From an uncultured Pontibacter sp. (GTDB taxonomy: Bacteria; Bacteroidota; Bacteroidia; Cytophagales; Hymenobacteraceae), in the NCBI GenBank assembly GCA_947499125.1, contig CANMMP010000003.1:124001-188000 (forward strand): a stretch of DNA of 64,000 nt, given 5' to 3'. This document shows, piece by piece, positions 52,678-60,387 of this stretch. How positions within the stretch are numbered: the stretch's first letter is position 1; each line of letters begins with the position of its first letter. The translations under genes were made by a program, and so were the position numbers. The notes beneath the pieces are model-generated. The model saw only the letters and a list, made by a program, of their open reading frames with translations. It searched no databases and was not told where the DNA came from.

Positions 52678-53065
52678 CAACTATAAAGTTACAAATTGCG
52701 GTTAACCCACCCCTACCCCTCCCAAGAGGGGAGTTCTGCATACAAGCAGGTGATTCCCCTCCTCGGAGGGGTTGGGGTGGGTTTGCAATCTAATGCCGTT
52801 AATTTAAGCAGGATTTGTCATCTCGACGCAAGGAGAGATCTATTTAGAACACCCTTGAAGACATCTTAGATAGATTTCTCACGCTGTTCGAAAGGACAGC
52901 ATAGAAATAAAAACCCTTAAGTTGACGGCATTGGGTTTATACTTCCAATGAATCCTTAACATTGATACCCGAACTATAGAATAACACCTTCATCACACTT
53001 CAAACTCTGAAAATGGATTTTTGAAGATTGTTGATTATCTTTAAAATCTATACTTACTAACTATC
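52678..53065. repeat. Intergenic island of short repeats (island 4)
   Basis: 388 bases without a gene. An inverted pair of the G-rich element (52706-52735, identical at 29 of 30 positions to 51991-52020; and 52753-52784 in the opposite sense) is followed by a TGTCATCTCGAC...GAGAGATCT element (52816-52845) and a second copy in the opposite sense (52872-52900, complement ending GTGAGAAATCT). Confidence 0.85.
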
Positions 53066-54448
53066 ATGACCTTAAAACGAAATTTCGCCCGGTTGCTGGC
53101 GCTGCTTATAGTTGCCGGTTTATACTTTACCTCTACTCCTGCTACGCTGGCGCAAACCGCAGTTACCCACGATCCGGAAATAAAGAAAATGGTAGATGAG
53201 CTGTCTGCCGATAAGCTGGAAGCGTTGGTGCGCAAGCTGGCCTCTTTTGAGACACGCCACTCGCTGAGCACTACCAAAGACAAAAAACGTGGCATTGGTG
53301 CTGCCCGCGAATGGGTAAAATCAGAATTTGAGAAATACGCCAAAGCATCTGGCGGCCGCATGACCGTAGAGCTGGATAAATTTACAGTAAAAGCCAACGG
53401 CCAGCGCATACCCGAAGATGTGGAAATGGCGAATGTAATGGCAACCCTAAAAGGCACCGACCCCAACGACGACCGCGTGCTTATAGTTAGCGGTCACCTC
53501 GACTCGCGTAACACTGATATTATGGATGCCAAAGGCAAAGCGCCGGGTGCTAACGACGATGGCTCTGGTGTGGCTGCCGTTATGGAACTGGCCCGCATTA
53601 TGGCATCACGCCAGTTTCCGGCAACTATAATTTTTGTGGCTGTAAGCGGCGAAGAGCAAGGTTTGATGGGTGCGCGCCACCTGGCCGAAAAAGCCAAAGC
53701 CCAGAACTGGAACCTGATCGCGATGCTAAACAATGATATGCTCGGCAACTCGATGTCGGATGAGACTGGCCTGCGCAACAACATGCAGGTGCGTATTTTC
53801 AGTGAAGGTATACCTTATGTAGAAACAGAAGAACAGGCTCGCATGCGCCGTGCGACCAACCGCGACAACGACAGCGAAAGCCGCCAACTGGCACGCTACA
53901 TGAAAGAAGTAGGCGAGCGTTATGTAGACCAACTGGAAGTACAACTGGTTTACCGCAACGACCGCTTCCTGCGTGGCGGCGACCACACACCATTCAGCCA
54001 GAATGGTTTCCCGGCCATCAGGGTTTGCGAAATGAACGAGAACTATAAATACCAGCACCAGGACGTGCGTGTAGAAAATGGCGAGCAGTACGGCGACCTG
54101 CCAGAGTTTATAGATTATGAGTATCTCCGCAAAAACACGGCACTTAACCTGGCATCTCTGGCTAACCTGGCCAAGGCACCTTACGCACCGGTTGCTGTTG
54201 GCGTAAACATCAAAAACCTGACAAACAAAACCTACCTGCAGTGGGAAGCGCCCAAAAAAGGCAAAAAACCAGCCGGGTACTACATCCTGATGCGCGAAAC
54301 AAGCAGCCCGGTCTGGCAGAAAAAACTTTATGTAACAGATACAAAAGCAACCCTGCCTTACTCTAAAGACAACTATTTTTTTGCAGTGCAGTCTGTTGAC
54401 GCTGATGGGCACGAGAGCATCCCGGTTTTCCCTATGCCCGTGCGCTAA
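53066..54448 (+). CDS. Exported M28 family zinc peptidase
   Basis: The 460-residue protein has a signal peptide (1-29, ATLAQ). The M28 zinc motifs are VSGHLDSRNTD, GANDDGSGVAAV, AVSGEEQGLMGARH (catalytic Glu-Glu), LNNDMLGN and GGDHTPFSQNGFPA, all present, so a dinuclear aminopeptidase site is likely. A fibronectin-type-III-like domain fills about 370-460. It is likely periplasmic or outer-membrane bound and secreted as a nutrient peptidase. Monocistronic. Confidence 0.92.
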   Translation: MTLKRNFARLLALLIVAGLYFTSTPATLAQTAVTHDPEIKKMVDELSADKLEALVRKLASFETRHSLSTTKDKKRGIGAAREWVKSEFEKYAKASGGRMTVELDKFTVKANGQRIPEDVEMANVMATLKGTDPNDDRVLIVSGHLDSRNTDIMDAKGKAPGANDDGSGVAAVMELARIMASRQFPATIIFVAVSGEEQGLMGARHLAEKAKAQNWNLIAMLNNDMLGNSMSDETGLRNNMQVRIFSEGIPYVETEEQARMRRATNRDNDSESRQLARYMKEVGERYVDQLEVQLVYRNDRFLRGGDHTPFSQNGFPAIRVCEMNENYKYQHQDVRVENGEQYGDLPEFIDYEYLRKNTALNLASLANLAKAPYAPVAVGVNIKNLTNKTYLQWEAPKKGKKPAGYYILMRETSSPVWQKKLYVTDTKATLPYSKDNYFFAVQSVDADGHESIPVFPMPVR

Positions 54449-54465
54449 CTATAACTTCATTAATT

Positions 54466-54508
54466 AACAGAAAGCGGAGACTATAGCTATAGTTTCCGCT
54501 TTCTGTTT
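54466..54508 (+). terminator. Terminator of the M28 peptidase gene
   Basis: Stem AACAGAAAGCGGA/TCCGCTTTCTGTT plus T run. The apex is the self-complementary ACTATAGCTATAGT, again the window's recurrent word. Confidence 0.85.
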
Positions 54509-54524
54509 TATGAGACATCGGGCA

Positions 54525-54551
54525 CAAAAAAAGCAGCCATAACAGGCTGCT
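54525..54551 (-). terminator. Terminator of the DUF2807 gene
   Basis: Stem AGCAGCC/GGCTGCT (54532-54538 with 54545-54551) followed by seven T on the minus strand. Confidence 0.83.
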
Positions 54552-54579
54552 CTTTCCAATCAATAGGTTGTGTATTCGG

Positions 54580-55302
54580 TTATAGTTTAGATATCCGGCT
54601 GGCTGCCGAAGTATTGGTTGTGATAGATGGTTTGCCCGCGTAAAGTATATGCGATGCGCCTGATGCATTAATATCGAGCTTGTCGTTTGCTGTAACTTTA
54701 ATTTTGCTGGCACCGCTGGCATCAATGTATACATTTTTAGCTGTAAGCTTCTGCGCATCTACATTAGAGGCACCCGACATATCCATTTTCACATCGTTGG
54801 CACGGCCTGTTAAGCTTACTTTGCTGGCACCACTCATATCGGCATCCAGTTTATTTACATCCAGGGCAAGCGTTACGTTAGAGCCTCCGCTTAGATCCAT
54901 TTTAAATTCTGAAGTCTTAAAGGTAGATAAGCCTTTTACATTAACACCACCGCTAATGGCCAGTTGGTCGAGCTGCTTTACTGTTACAAAAGCGCGCATG
55001 CCTTTTTGGGCATTAATGCTGCCTGTTGTGTAAATATGCAGCACCCCATTTTTTACCTCGGTCTTTACCTGGTCCATCAGGTTTTCTTCAACCTCTAGTT
55101 TCAGGCTCTGCTGGTTGCCCTGCTTTAGCTCTACATCAAAGCCGCCGCTTACTTTTATACCTGTAAAAGTACCTACCTGGCGGGATTCGGTTTTCAGGTT
55201 TCCGTTGCCTTTGGTGCGTTGTGCCTGCGCTTCTACGTTTGCCAACAAAAACACAAATAAGAAAGCGCAAAGTGCTGTGGCGAGAGAGTTAAGGTTTTTC
55301 AT
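54580..55302 (-). CDS. DUF2807 (head-GIN) exported protein
   Basis: The 240-residue protein has a signal peptide (1-27, EAQAQ) and a right-handed beta-repeat body with regular short units (ISGGVNVKG, DLSGGSNVTL, DMSGASKVSL, DMSGASNVDA, DASGASKIKV, NASGASHILY). These GGS/SGAS repeats define the DUF2807 family, sometimes called putative autotransporter adhesin. It would be extracytoplasmic; no function is established. Confidence 0.88.
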   Translation of the reverse strand: MKNLNSLATALCAFLFVFLLANVEAQAQRTKGNGNLKTESRQVGTFTGIKVSGGFDVELKQGNQQSLKLEVEENLMDQVKTEVKNGVLHIYTTGSINAQKGMRAFVTVKQLDQLAISGGVNVKGLSTFKTSEFKMDLSGGSNVTLALDVNKLDADMSGASKVSLTGRANDVKMDMSGASNVDAQKLTAKNVYIDASGASKIKVTANDKLDINASGASHILYAGKPSITTNTSAASRISKL

Positions 55303-55608
55303 GGTTTTATTTTGCTGCTGATTTTAAATTGATTCCTGCCTAATAGATGCAGTAATTTCCGGAAGGTTGCTTCAGCCCGGAAAAAAAGTCTGATCTAAAG
55401 CTAAAGTTATACTTAAAGCACCTGCTTTTGAGCTGGGATTTATAGTTGCCCGGCTGTGCACTTTAGTTGTTTGTCTGGTAAGAAGGGCTGGCTTGGCTAA
55501 TGTAAGTGCTTTTGCGGGCCCGGAAAGCTATATTTGTATAAACAGGTTTTGAAAGCAGATCCTGTTAAAGAATTGTAATGATTGTTGTTTGTGTTTTGGG
55601 TGGCAGGC
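55303..55608. other. Spacer upstream of the DUF2807 gene
   Basis: 306 bases. I see no coding frame, repeat or convincing promoter. An isolated TATATTTG (55529-55536) on the plus strand fits TAnnTTTG, but its TTTG partner is only 14 bases upstream and no gene follows in that direction. Confidence 0.4.
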
Positions 55609-55983
55609 CTATTTATAGTGCCTGCCACTTTGCATTAAAGGCCGGTTTATAGTTGCTAAAAACAGTATTGCCCCCAAACTATAAAACAGCACATCCAAAA
55701 TATCGGAAGTATACGTGGCAGAAAAAAGTGGCAAAACAACCTCGAACCACAAACTAAAAAGCACCACTGCTACTGCCACATACTTTACCGGAAGTATAAA
55801 CCCATTATCTCCGAAGTATAAACGCTCGCCAGCCAAAACTATAGTTAGTACCACCGGCATACACAGCAGGTCGTCGAGGTAAAAGTTTATAGGTTGCAGG
55901 TACACACCCCGCCACTCCAGCAGTTGGTTTATAGCAAAAAGCGCTACACAAAGTATAAAAACCGGTTGTTGCAGTGTACGCAT
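55609..55983 (-). CDS. Four-helix integral membrane protein of unknown function
   Basis: A 124-residue protein with about four hydrophobic helices (about 7-22, 38-52, 64-84, 95-112) and short charged loops (INFYLDDLLCMP). A hairpin with arms GTGGCAGGC/GCCTGCCAC overlaps its stop codon. It lies three bases after the zinc-ribbon gene and is surely cotranscribed. The family is common in Bacteroidota as far as I recall, but no role is known to me. Confidence 0.65.
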   Translation of the reverse strand: MRTLQQPVFILCVALFAINQLLEWRGVYLQPINFYLDDLLCMPVVLTIVLAGERLYFGDNGFILPVKYVAVAVVLFSLWFEVVLPLFSATYTSDILDVLFYSLGAILFLATINRPLMQSGRHYK

Positions 55984-55986
55984 TTC

Positions 55987-56187
55987 TTAAACGGCTACTA
56001 AACCAACCAGCAGCATTATTGAGCCAAGTATAAGCAGGAAGATCTCGGCAGCATTCAGTCCTTTTAAACTATACCATTTACGAGCAGGCAACGGCTGTCC
56101 GCAATTTTCGCAGAGCGGGCCGGCAGGTACTACCGCCTGGCAATTAGGGCAGGTTACAGTTTGTTCGGGCTTTTCTGGCTGGTTCAT
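55987..56187 (-). CDS. Zinc-ribbon membrane protein
   Basis: The 66-residue protein has a zinc ribbon with CPNCQAVVPAGPLCENCG (two CxxC pairs, residues 13-30) and one C-terminal membrane helix (about 47-65). Partner of the four-helix gene just downstream. No function is known. Confidence 0.7.
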   Translation of the reverse strand: MNQPEKPEQTVTCPNCQAVVPAGPLCENCGQPLPARKWYSLKGLNAAEIFLLILGSIMLLVGLVAV

Positions 56188-56274
56188 GGTTAAAGTATTT
56201 TTTAATCAGGTATACGCAAGGCTAGTTTTTAGATGCCTTAATAACCTTGCAATGCCTTAGCAGGTACTATTTGT

Positions 56275-57078
56275 ATGATCGAGACAAAAGTAGACACATT
56301 ATACTATAGCATCAAACGTGGCGAAACCCCGCTTATAGCCACAGCCATACATAGCGGCCACAACGTAAGGCCTAACATCAGCCAGCTTTATAACCTTACA
56401 GAAGACGAGCGGCTGCGCGAAGAAGACCCTTTTACTGACCAGTGGGCAACTATAGCCGACAACCAGATAATCGGCCATAATTCGCGTTTTGAACTGGACC
56501 TGAACCGCTCCCGCGACAAAGCCATCTACCGCAAGCCCGAAGATGCCTGGGGTCTTAACGTCTGGAAAGAAGAGCTGACAGACGAACTGGCAAAGGAATC
56601 GTTGATGCACTACGACGAGTTTTATGCAGATGTGAAGCAGTTTTTAACGGAGATACAGAAGCAATATGGCTGTTTTATAGTTTACGATTTGCACAGCTAC
56701 AACCATAAACGCGATGGCGCCGATGGCCCTGAAGCCGACCCGCAGCAAAACCCGGAAGTAAATATTGGCACCGGCAACATGAACCGCCAGAAATGGGCTC
56801 CTGTGGTGGATGCATTTACACAATCGTTGCAAGGCTACAACTATACAGGCAGACAGCTGGATGTACGCGAGAACGTGAAGTTTAAGGGCGGGCACTTTAT
56901 GCGCTGGATCCACGATAACTTCGGCGACAATGCCTGTGTGCTGAGCATCGAGTTTAAAAAGTTCTTTATGGATGAATGGACCGGCCAACCAGATAATGCG
57001 CAAATACAGGAAATAAAAAAAGCCCTCCAACATACTATAAACCCGGTACTGGATGCGCGTAAACAGGTGTGCGGCTAG
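56275..57078 (+). CDS. N-formylglutamate amidohydrolase family protein
   Basis: The 267-residue protein has the family motifs ATAIHSGHNV (metal His), REEDPFTDQW (metal Glu), RFELDLNRSRDKAIYR (substrate Arg), YDLHSYNH and FKGGHFMRW plus EFKKFF (catalytic-type Glu). The fold is related to M14 zinc carboxypeptidases. Known members release formate from N-formylglutamate in histidine breakdown, but no hut genes are here. It begins the three-gene cluster with DUF1704 and an ATP-grasp ligase, which points to a peptide-type substrate instead. Confidence 0.88.
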   Translation: MIETKVDTLYYSIKRGETPLIATAIHSGHNVRPNISQLYNLTEDERLREEDPFTDQWATIADNQIIGHNSRFELDLNRSRDKAIYRKPEDAWGLNVWKEELTDELAKESLMHYDEFYADVKQFLTEIQKQYGCFIVYDLHSYNHKRDGADGPEADPQQNPEVNIGTGNMNRQKWAPVVDAFTQSLQGYNYTGRQLDVRENVKFKGGHFMRWIHDNFGDNACVLSIEFKKFFMDEWTGQPDNAQIQEIKKALQHTINPVLDARKQVCG

Positions 57079-57245
57079 TTTTTTTAGATAAAAGATTTAT
57101 TGACAAAGGACAAAAGATGGCTTTGATAGCATGAGCTTCGTTTTAGTCTTCACTATTTGTAATAGAACTATAACTGCTCTTAGCAAAGTCTTTTGTCGAG
57201 CGGTCTTTTGTCATATAGTCCTTTTTCCAAAGCCTCGTAATAACT

Positions 57246-59087
57246 ATGATTGAAGCTATAAGCGACAGTTTTATCAGGAAAATAACGAAAAGCCTGAAGC
57301 GTGGAAAACAGGTGCACCGCCGCCTGCCGGATGGCGGATTGGTTTACATTGACCGTCAGCTGCCGTTCCTTATACTTTTCAGGCATCCCGAAGGCCAACC
57401 CGACCATGCTACCGCCGACTTTGTAAAAGCCACTGCTTCGTACATTATATCGTCGCAGGAGCAAACCGATAGCCTGCGCAAGCTGGTGCAAAGTATAGCC
57501 AAAGCCATGTCCGATGAGTTTGGCGCTTTTATGATCATCGAGTTGATAGCTGCTACTGAGAAAGATGCACCGCTGTTTAAAATATTAGGCCCTGAGCTAC
57601 AGCTACCCGCCACCACCAAAGTATTACGCCAGGAACTATCAGCTATAAAAGCAGGCAATATTCCAACTACTGTTGAGACAGCTTCGAATCAGAAACTGCT
57701 GGAAGAGCCCTGGTGCCTGATGCCGGAAGAAGAACTGAAAAAACATGCCATACTTATACTTGGCATCGAACTGAAACCGGTTTACAAAAACCCGCATACA
57801 GGCACTATTTACCCTTTATTGCTTCGTACGCTCCGCCAGAAAATAGCAGACGCTATCAAAAAAACAGCTTATGATTTTGTGCAGGTGCAGGGCTCGCATA
57901 AGGTGGTGCACTTCCAGGCGCTGGGCAGGCGGGCAGTAAACCGCGTAGTATGGCGCATAGATGAGCAACTGACCCGCATAAACAAGCAGTTCCGGTTTTT
58001 GCTGTTGGTTACGCCCGTAAATAATAACGAAGCCTGGGAAGAATTCAGGAAAAATGGTTTTGAGAAGACACCCACTTTCCATTACCGCCTCATGCCCGTC
58101 GACACGGACCAGCTTAAACGTGAACTATACAATATTTCGGTAGAAAAAGTAGACGACCCTACACTGGCTTACCTTTTCCGGGACAAGCGCCACGAACTGG
58201 ATAAGATGATAACCATGTTGGCTGACCGTGGCAAACCTGATTTTTTGTACAGCAGCATGCAGCTGTACGGTGGTATAGATAACCAACTGCTAAAAGTGGC
58301 GGAAGGCATACTGGCTGCTATACCCAAGCCCACCCGCGACCCCAATGCCGAGCTTATACCTGTTCCCGAATTTGCCGCCCTTGCTGAGCAGGAAATAGCG
58401 TTTTTAAAAGAGCAATACCCTGGTGTAGATTCCGGAGTAGATGTGCGCGACGATATTGTAGGCCTGATCGTGTCGGAAGGCAGACTGAATGTTGGGACGG
58501 ATGCTAAAATACCGCGCAGCAGAGCCGAGGCTCTTATTCAGCATGAAGTGGGCACGCACATACTGACCTATTTTAACGGCAAAGCACAACCCTTACAGCA
58601 ACTATACCTTGGCAGCCCCGGCTACGAAGAACTGCAGGAAGGACTGGCTGTACTTAGCGAATGGCTGGTTGGCGGCCTGGACCATGACCGCCTGCGCATA
58701 TTGGCCGCCAGGGTTATTGCAGTACACCACTTAACCAAAGGCAGCACGTTTGCAGAGAACTTCTGGCGTCTGAAAGACAAGTATAACTTCCCGGACGAAA
58801 CTGCCTGGGATATAACCATGCGCGTGCACCGGGGAGGCGGCCTAACCAAAGACGCTGTTTACCTGCGCGGCCTTGTGCATTTGCTCGATTATCTAAAACA
58901 GGGCAACGAACTGGAGCCTCTCCTGATTGGCAAGATCAGGCAGGATTATATTCCGATCGTGCAGGAACTGATCTATAGGAATGTGCTGCGCCCGGTACCG
59001 CTAAAGCCGCGTTACCTGCAGGCCGAAGGCATAAAATCAAAGCTCGAACAACTAAAAAACGGTATTACAGTATTTAACTTACTATAA
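57246..59087 (+). CDS. DUF1704 metallopeptidase (QEGLA-motif, MATCAP-related)
   Basis: The 613-residue protein has a long N-terminal region (1-370) and a zincin domain with HEVGTH at 433-438, then the family's QEGLA at 464-468 (YEELQEGLAVLSEW), whose Glu would be the third zinc ligand. It is annotated elsewhere as flavohemoglobin expression-modulating QEGLA protein; the eukaryotic relative MATCAP (KIAA0895L) removes the C-terminal Tyr from alpha-tubulin. There is no signal peptide, so it acts in the cytoplasm. It is 29 bases before the ATP-grasp gene and 167 bases after the amidohydrolase. A carboxypeptidase role is inferred from the family. Confidence 0.88.
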   Translation: MIEAISDSFIRKITKSLKRGKQVHRRLPDGGLVYIDRQLPFLILFRHPEGQPDHATADFVKATASYIISSQEQTDSLRKLVQSIAKAMSDEFGAFMIIELIAATEKDAPLFKILGPELQLPATTKVLRQELSAIKAGNIPTTVETASNQKLLEEPWCLMPEEELKKHAILILGIELKPVYKNPHTGTIYPLLLRTLRQKIADAIKKTAYDFVQVQGSHKVVHFQALGRRAVNRVVWRIDEQLTRINKQFRFLLLVTPVNNNEAWEEFRKNGFEKTPTFHYRLMPVDTDQLKRELYNISVEKVDDPTLAYLFRDKRHELDKMITMLADRGKPDFLYSSMQLYGGIDNQLLKVAEGILAAIPKPTRDPNAELIPVPEFAALAEQEIAFLKEQYPGVDSGVDVRDDIVGLIVSEGRLNVGTDAKIPRSRAEALIQHEVGTHILTYFNGKAQPLQQLYLGSPGYEELQEGLAVLSEWLVGGLDHDRLRILAARVIAVHHLTKGSTFAENFWRLKDKYNFPDETAWDITMRVHRGGGLTKDAVYLRGLVHLLDYLKQGNELEPLLIGKIRQDYIPIVQELIYRNVLRPVPLKPRYLQAEGIKSKLEQLKNGITVFNLL

Positions 59088-59116
59088 TATTCCACCCTAA
59101 ACATCAAACCACCTCC

Positions 59117-60166
59117 ATGACAGTAGGATTTGTAGTAAATAACTTAGAAACAGAAAAAGAAGGGTATTCGACCATATTTTTAGCACAGCGCCTGCATAAT
59201 GCCGGCCACACCGTTTACCTGATGGGCGTCGGCGACCTCGCTTATTACCCTGACGGCTATATGGGTGCTATGGCAGTACAAGCCGACCCTAACCACAAGT
59301 ATAAATCGCCGGGCGCGTATGTTGATTACCTGCACAGCGACAAGGTAAAGAAAGTACGCATTACAGCCCGCGAACTTGATGTGCTGATGCTGCGCAACGA
59401 CCCATCCTCAGAGCCCGAAGGGCGCTCGTGGGCACAGAATGCAGGTATAATTTTTGGCCAGCTGGCTATGCGCCATGGTGTAATTGTGCTCAACGACCCT
59501 ACTTCGCTATCCGATGCTGTAAACAAAATGTATTTCCAGCACTTCCCGGAAGAGGTTCGCCCGCGTACGCTTATTACCCGCGACCGGGACGAGATAAAGG
59601 AATTCTTTAACGAACAGAAGAACAACATTATACTTAAGCCACTGCAAGGCTCGGGTGGGTCGGGTGTGTTTATGGTAAAGAAGAAAGACGCCACCAACCT
59701 GAACCAGATAGTAGAAGCTATTAGCCGCGATGGTTATGTAATTGCCCAGGAATACCTGCCACAGGCCACAGAAGGCGATGTGCGTTTGATCGTGATGAAT
59801 GGTGAGGCCTTACAGGTTGATGGCAAATACTGCGCTATACACCGCGTTAACGCTAAAGACGACATCCGTAGCAACCTGCACGCAGGCGGCTCATCTAAAC
59901 AAGCAAAAATTACACAAACCATGCTGGATCTGGTTGAGCTAGTTAGGCCAAAACTGATACAGGATGGTATGTTCCTGGTAGGCCTGGATATTGTGGGCGA
60001 TAAGCTGATGGAGATAAACGTGTTTAGCCCGGGCGGCCTGACAGATGCCAGCCTGAAAGAAGGCGTAGACTTCTCGGAACCAATTATTGCTGCCCTGGAA
60101 CGCAAAGTACACTATAAAAAAACCTACGGAGCCCAGATAGATAACAAGACCGTAGCCATGATCTAA
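59117..60166 (+). CDS. Glutathione-synthetase-like ATP-grasp ligase
   Basis: The 349-residue protein matches GshB-type ATP-grasp enzymes: IILKPLQGSGGSGVFMV (ATP loop), EGDVRLIVMNGEAL, HAGGSS and GLDIVGDKLMEINVFSPGG (metal and substrate-binding end). The N-terminal domain (1-125) is longer than in GshB and contains YYPDGYMGAM and LRNDPSSEPE. It forms a peptide-like bond using ATP; the substrates are unknown. No gamma-glutamylcysteine synthetase is near, so simple glutathione synthesis is not supported by context. It is closed by a terminator at 60258-60295. Confidence 0.87.
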   Translation: MTVGFVVNNLETEKEGYSTIFLAQRLHNAGHTVYLMGVGDLAYYPDGYMGAMAVQADPNHKYKSPGAYVDYLHSDKVKKVRITARELDVLMLRNDPSSEPEGRSWAQNAGIIFGQLAMRHGVIVLNDPTSLSDAVNKMYFQHFPEEVRPRTLITRDRDEIKEFFNEQKNNIILKPLQGSGGSGVFMVKKKDATNLNQIVEAISRDGYVIAQEYLPQATEGDVRLIVMNGEALQVDGKYCAIHRVNAKDDIRSNLHAGGSSKQAKITQTMLDLVELVRPKLIQDGMFLVGLDIVGDKLMEINVFSPGGLTDASLKEGVDFSEPIIAALERKVHYKKTYGAQIDNKTVAMI

Positions 60167-60257
60167 ACTATAAACCGGTAGCTTAAACTTATAGTTGCCA
60201 GGTAAATTATATAGTATAACTATCTCTTAAAGTATAGTTATGCCTAACACTAAAAGT

Positions 60258-60295
60258 TAAGCCGGTAGAAGTATAAACTACCGGCTTAGCTTTTT
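60258..60295 (+). terminator. Terminator of the ATP-grasp cluster
   Basis: Stem TAAGCCGGTAG/CTACCGGCTTA (60258-60268 with 60278-60288), T run, with the loop AAGTATAAA. Confidence 0.9.
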
Positions 60296-60387
60296 CTGAT
60301 CTTTATAGTTTTGAGTATTTTGCTTTTGCAGGATGCTCTATTCCGCAATTAGGGTATAAGATTTGCCAGGTAGTAACAGTTTATACT

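Noticed and set aside
53726..54412. A 228-residue minus-strand frame
   Set aside because: It is antisense to the M28 peptidase and is rich in Val/Phe/Cys runs typical of antisense frames.
55600..55628. A terminator at the stop of the four-helix membrane gene
   Set aside because: The stem is good, but it overlaps the coding end and no T run follows on either strand.
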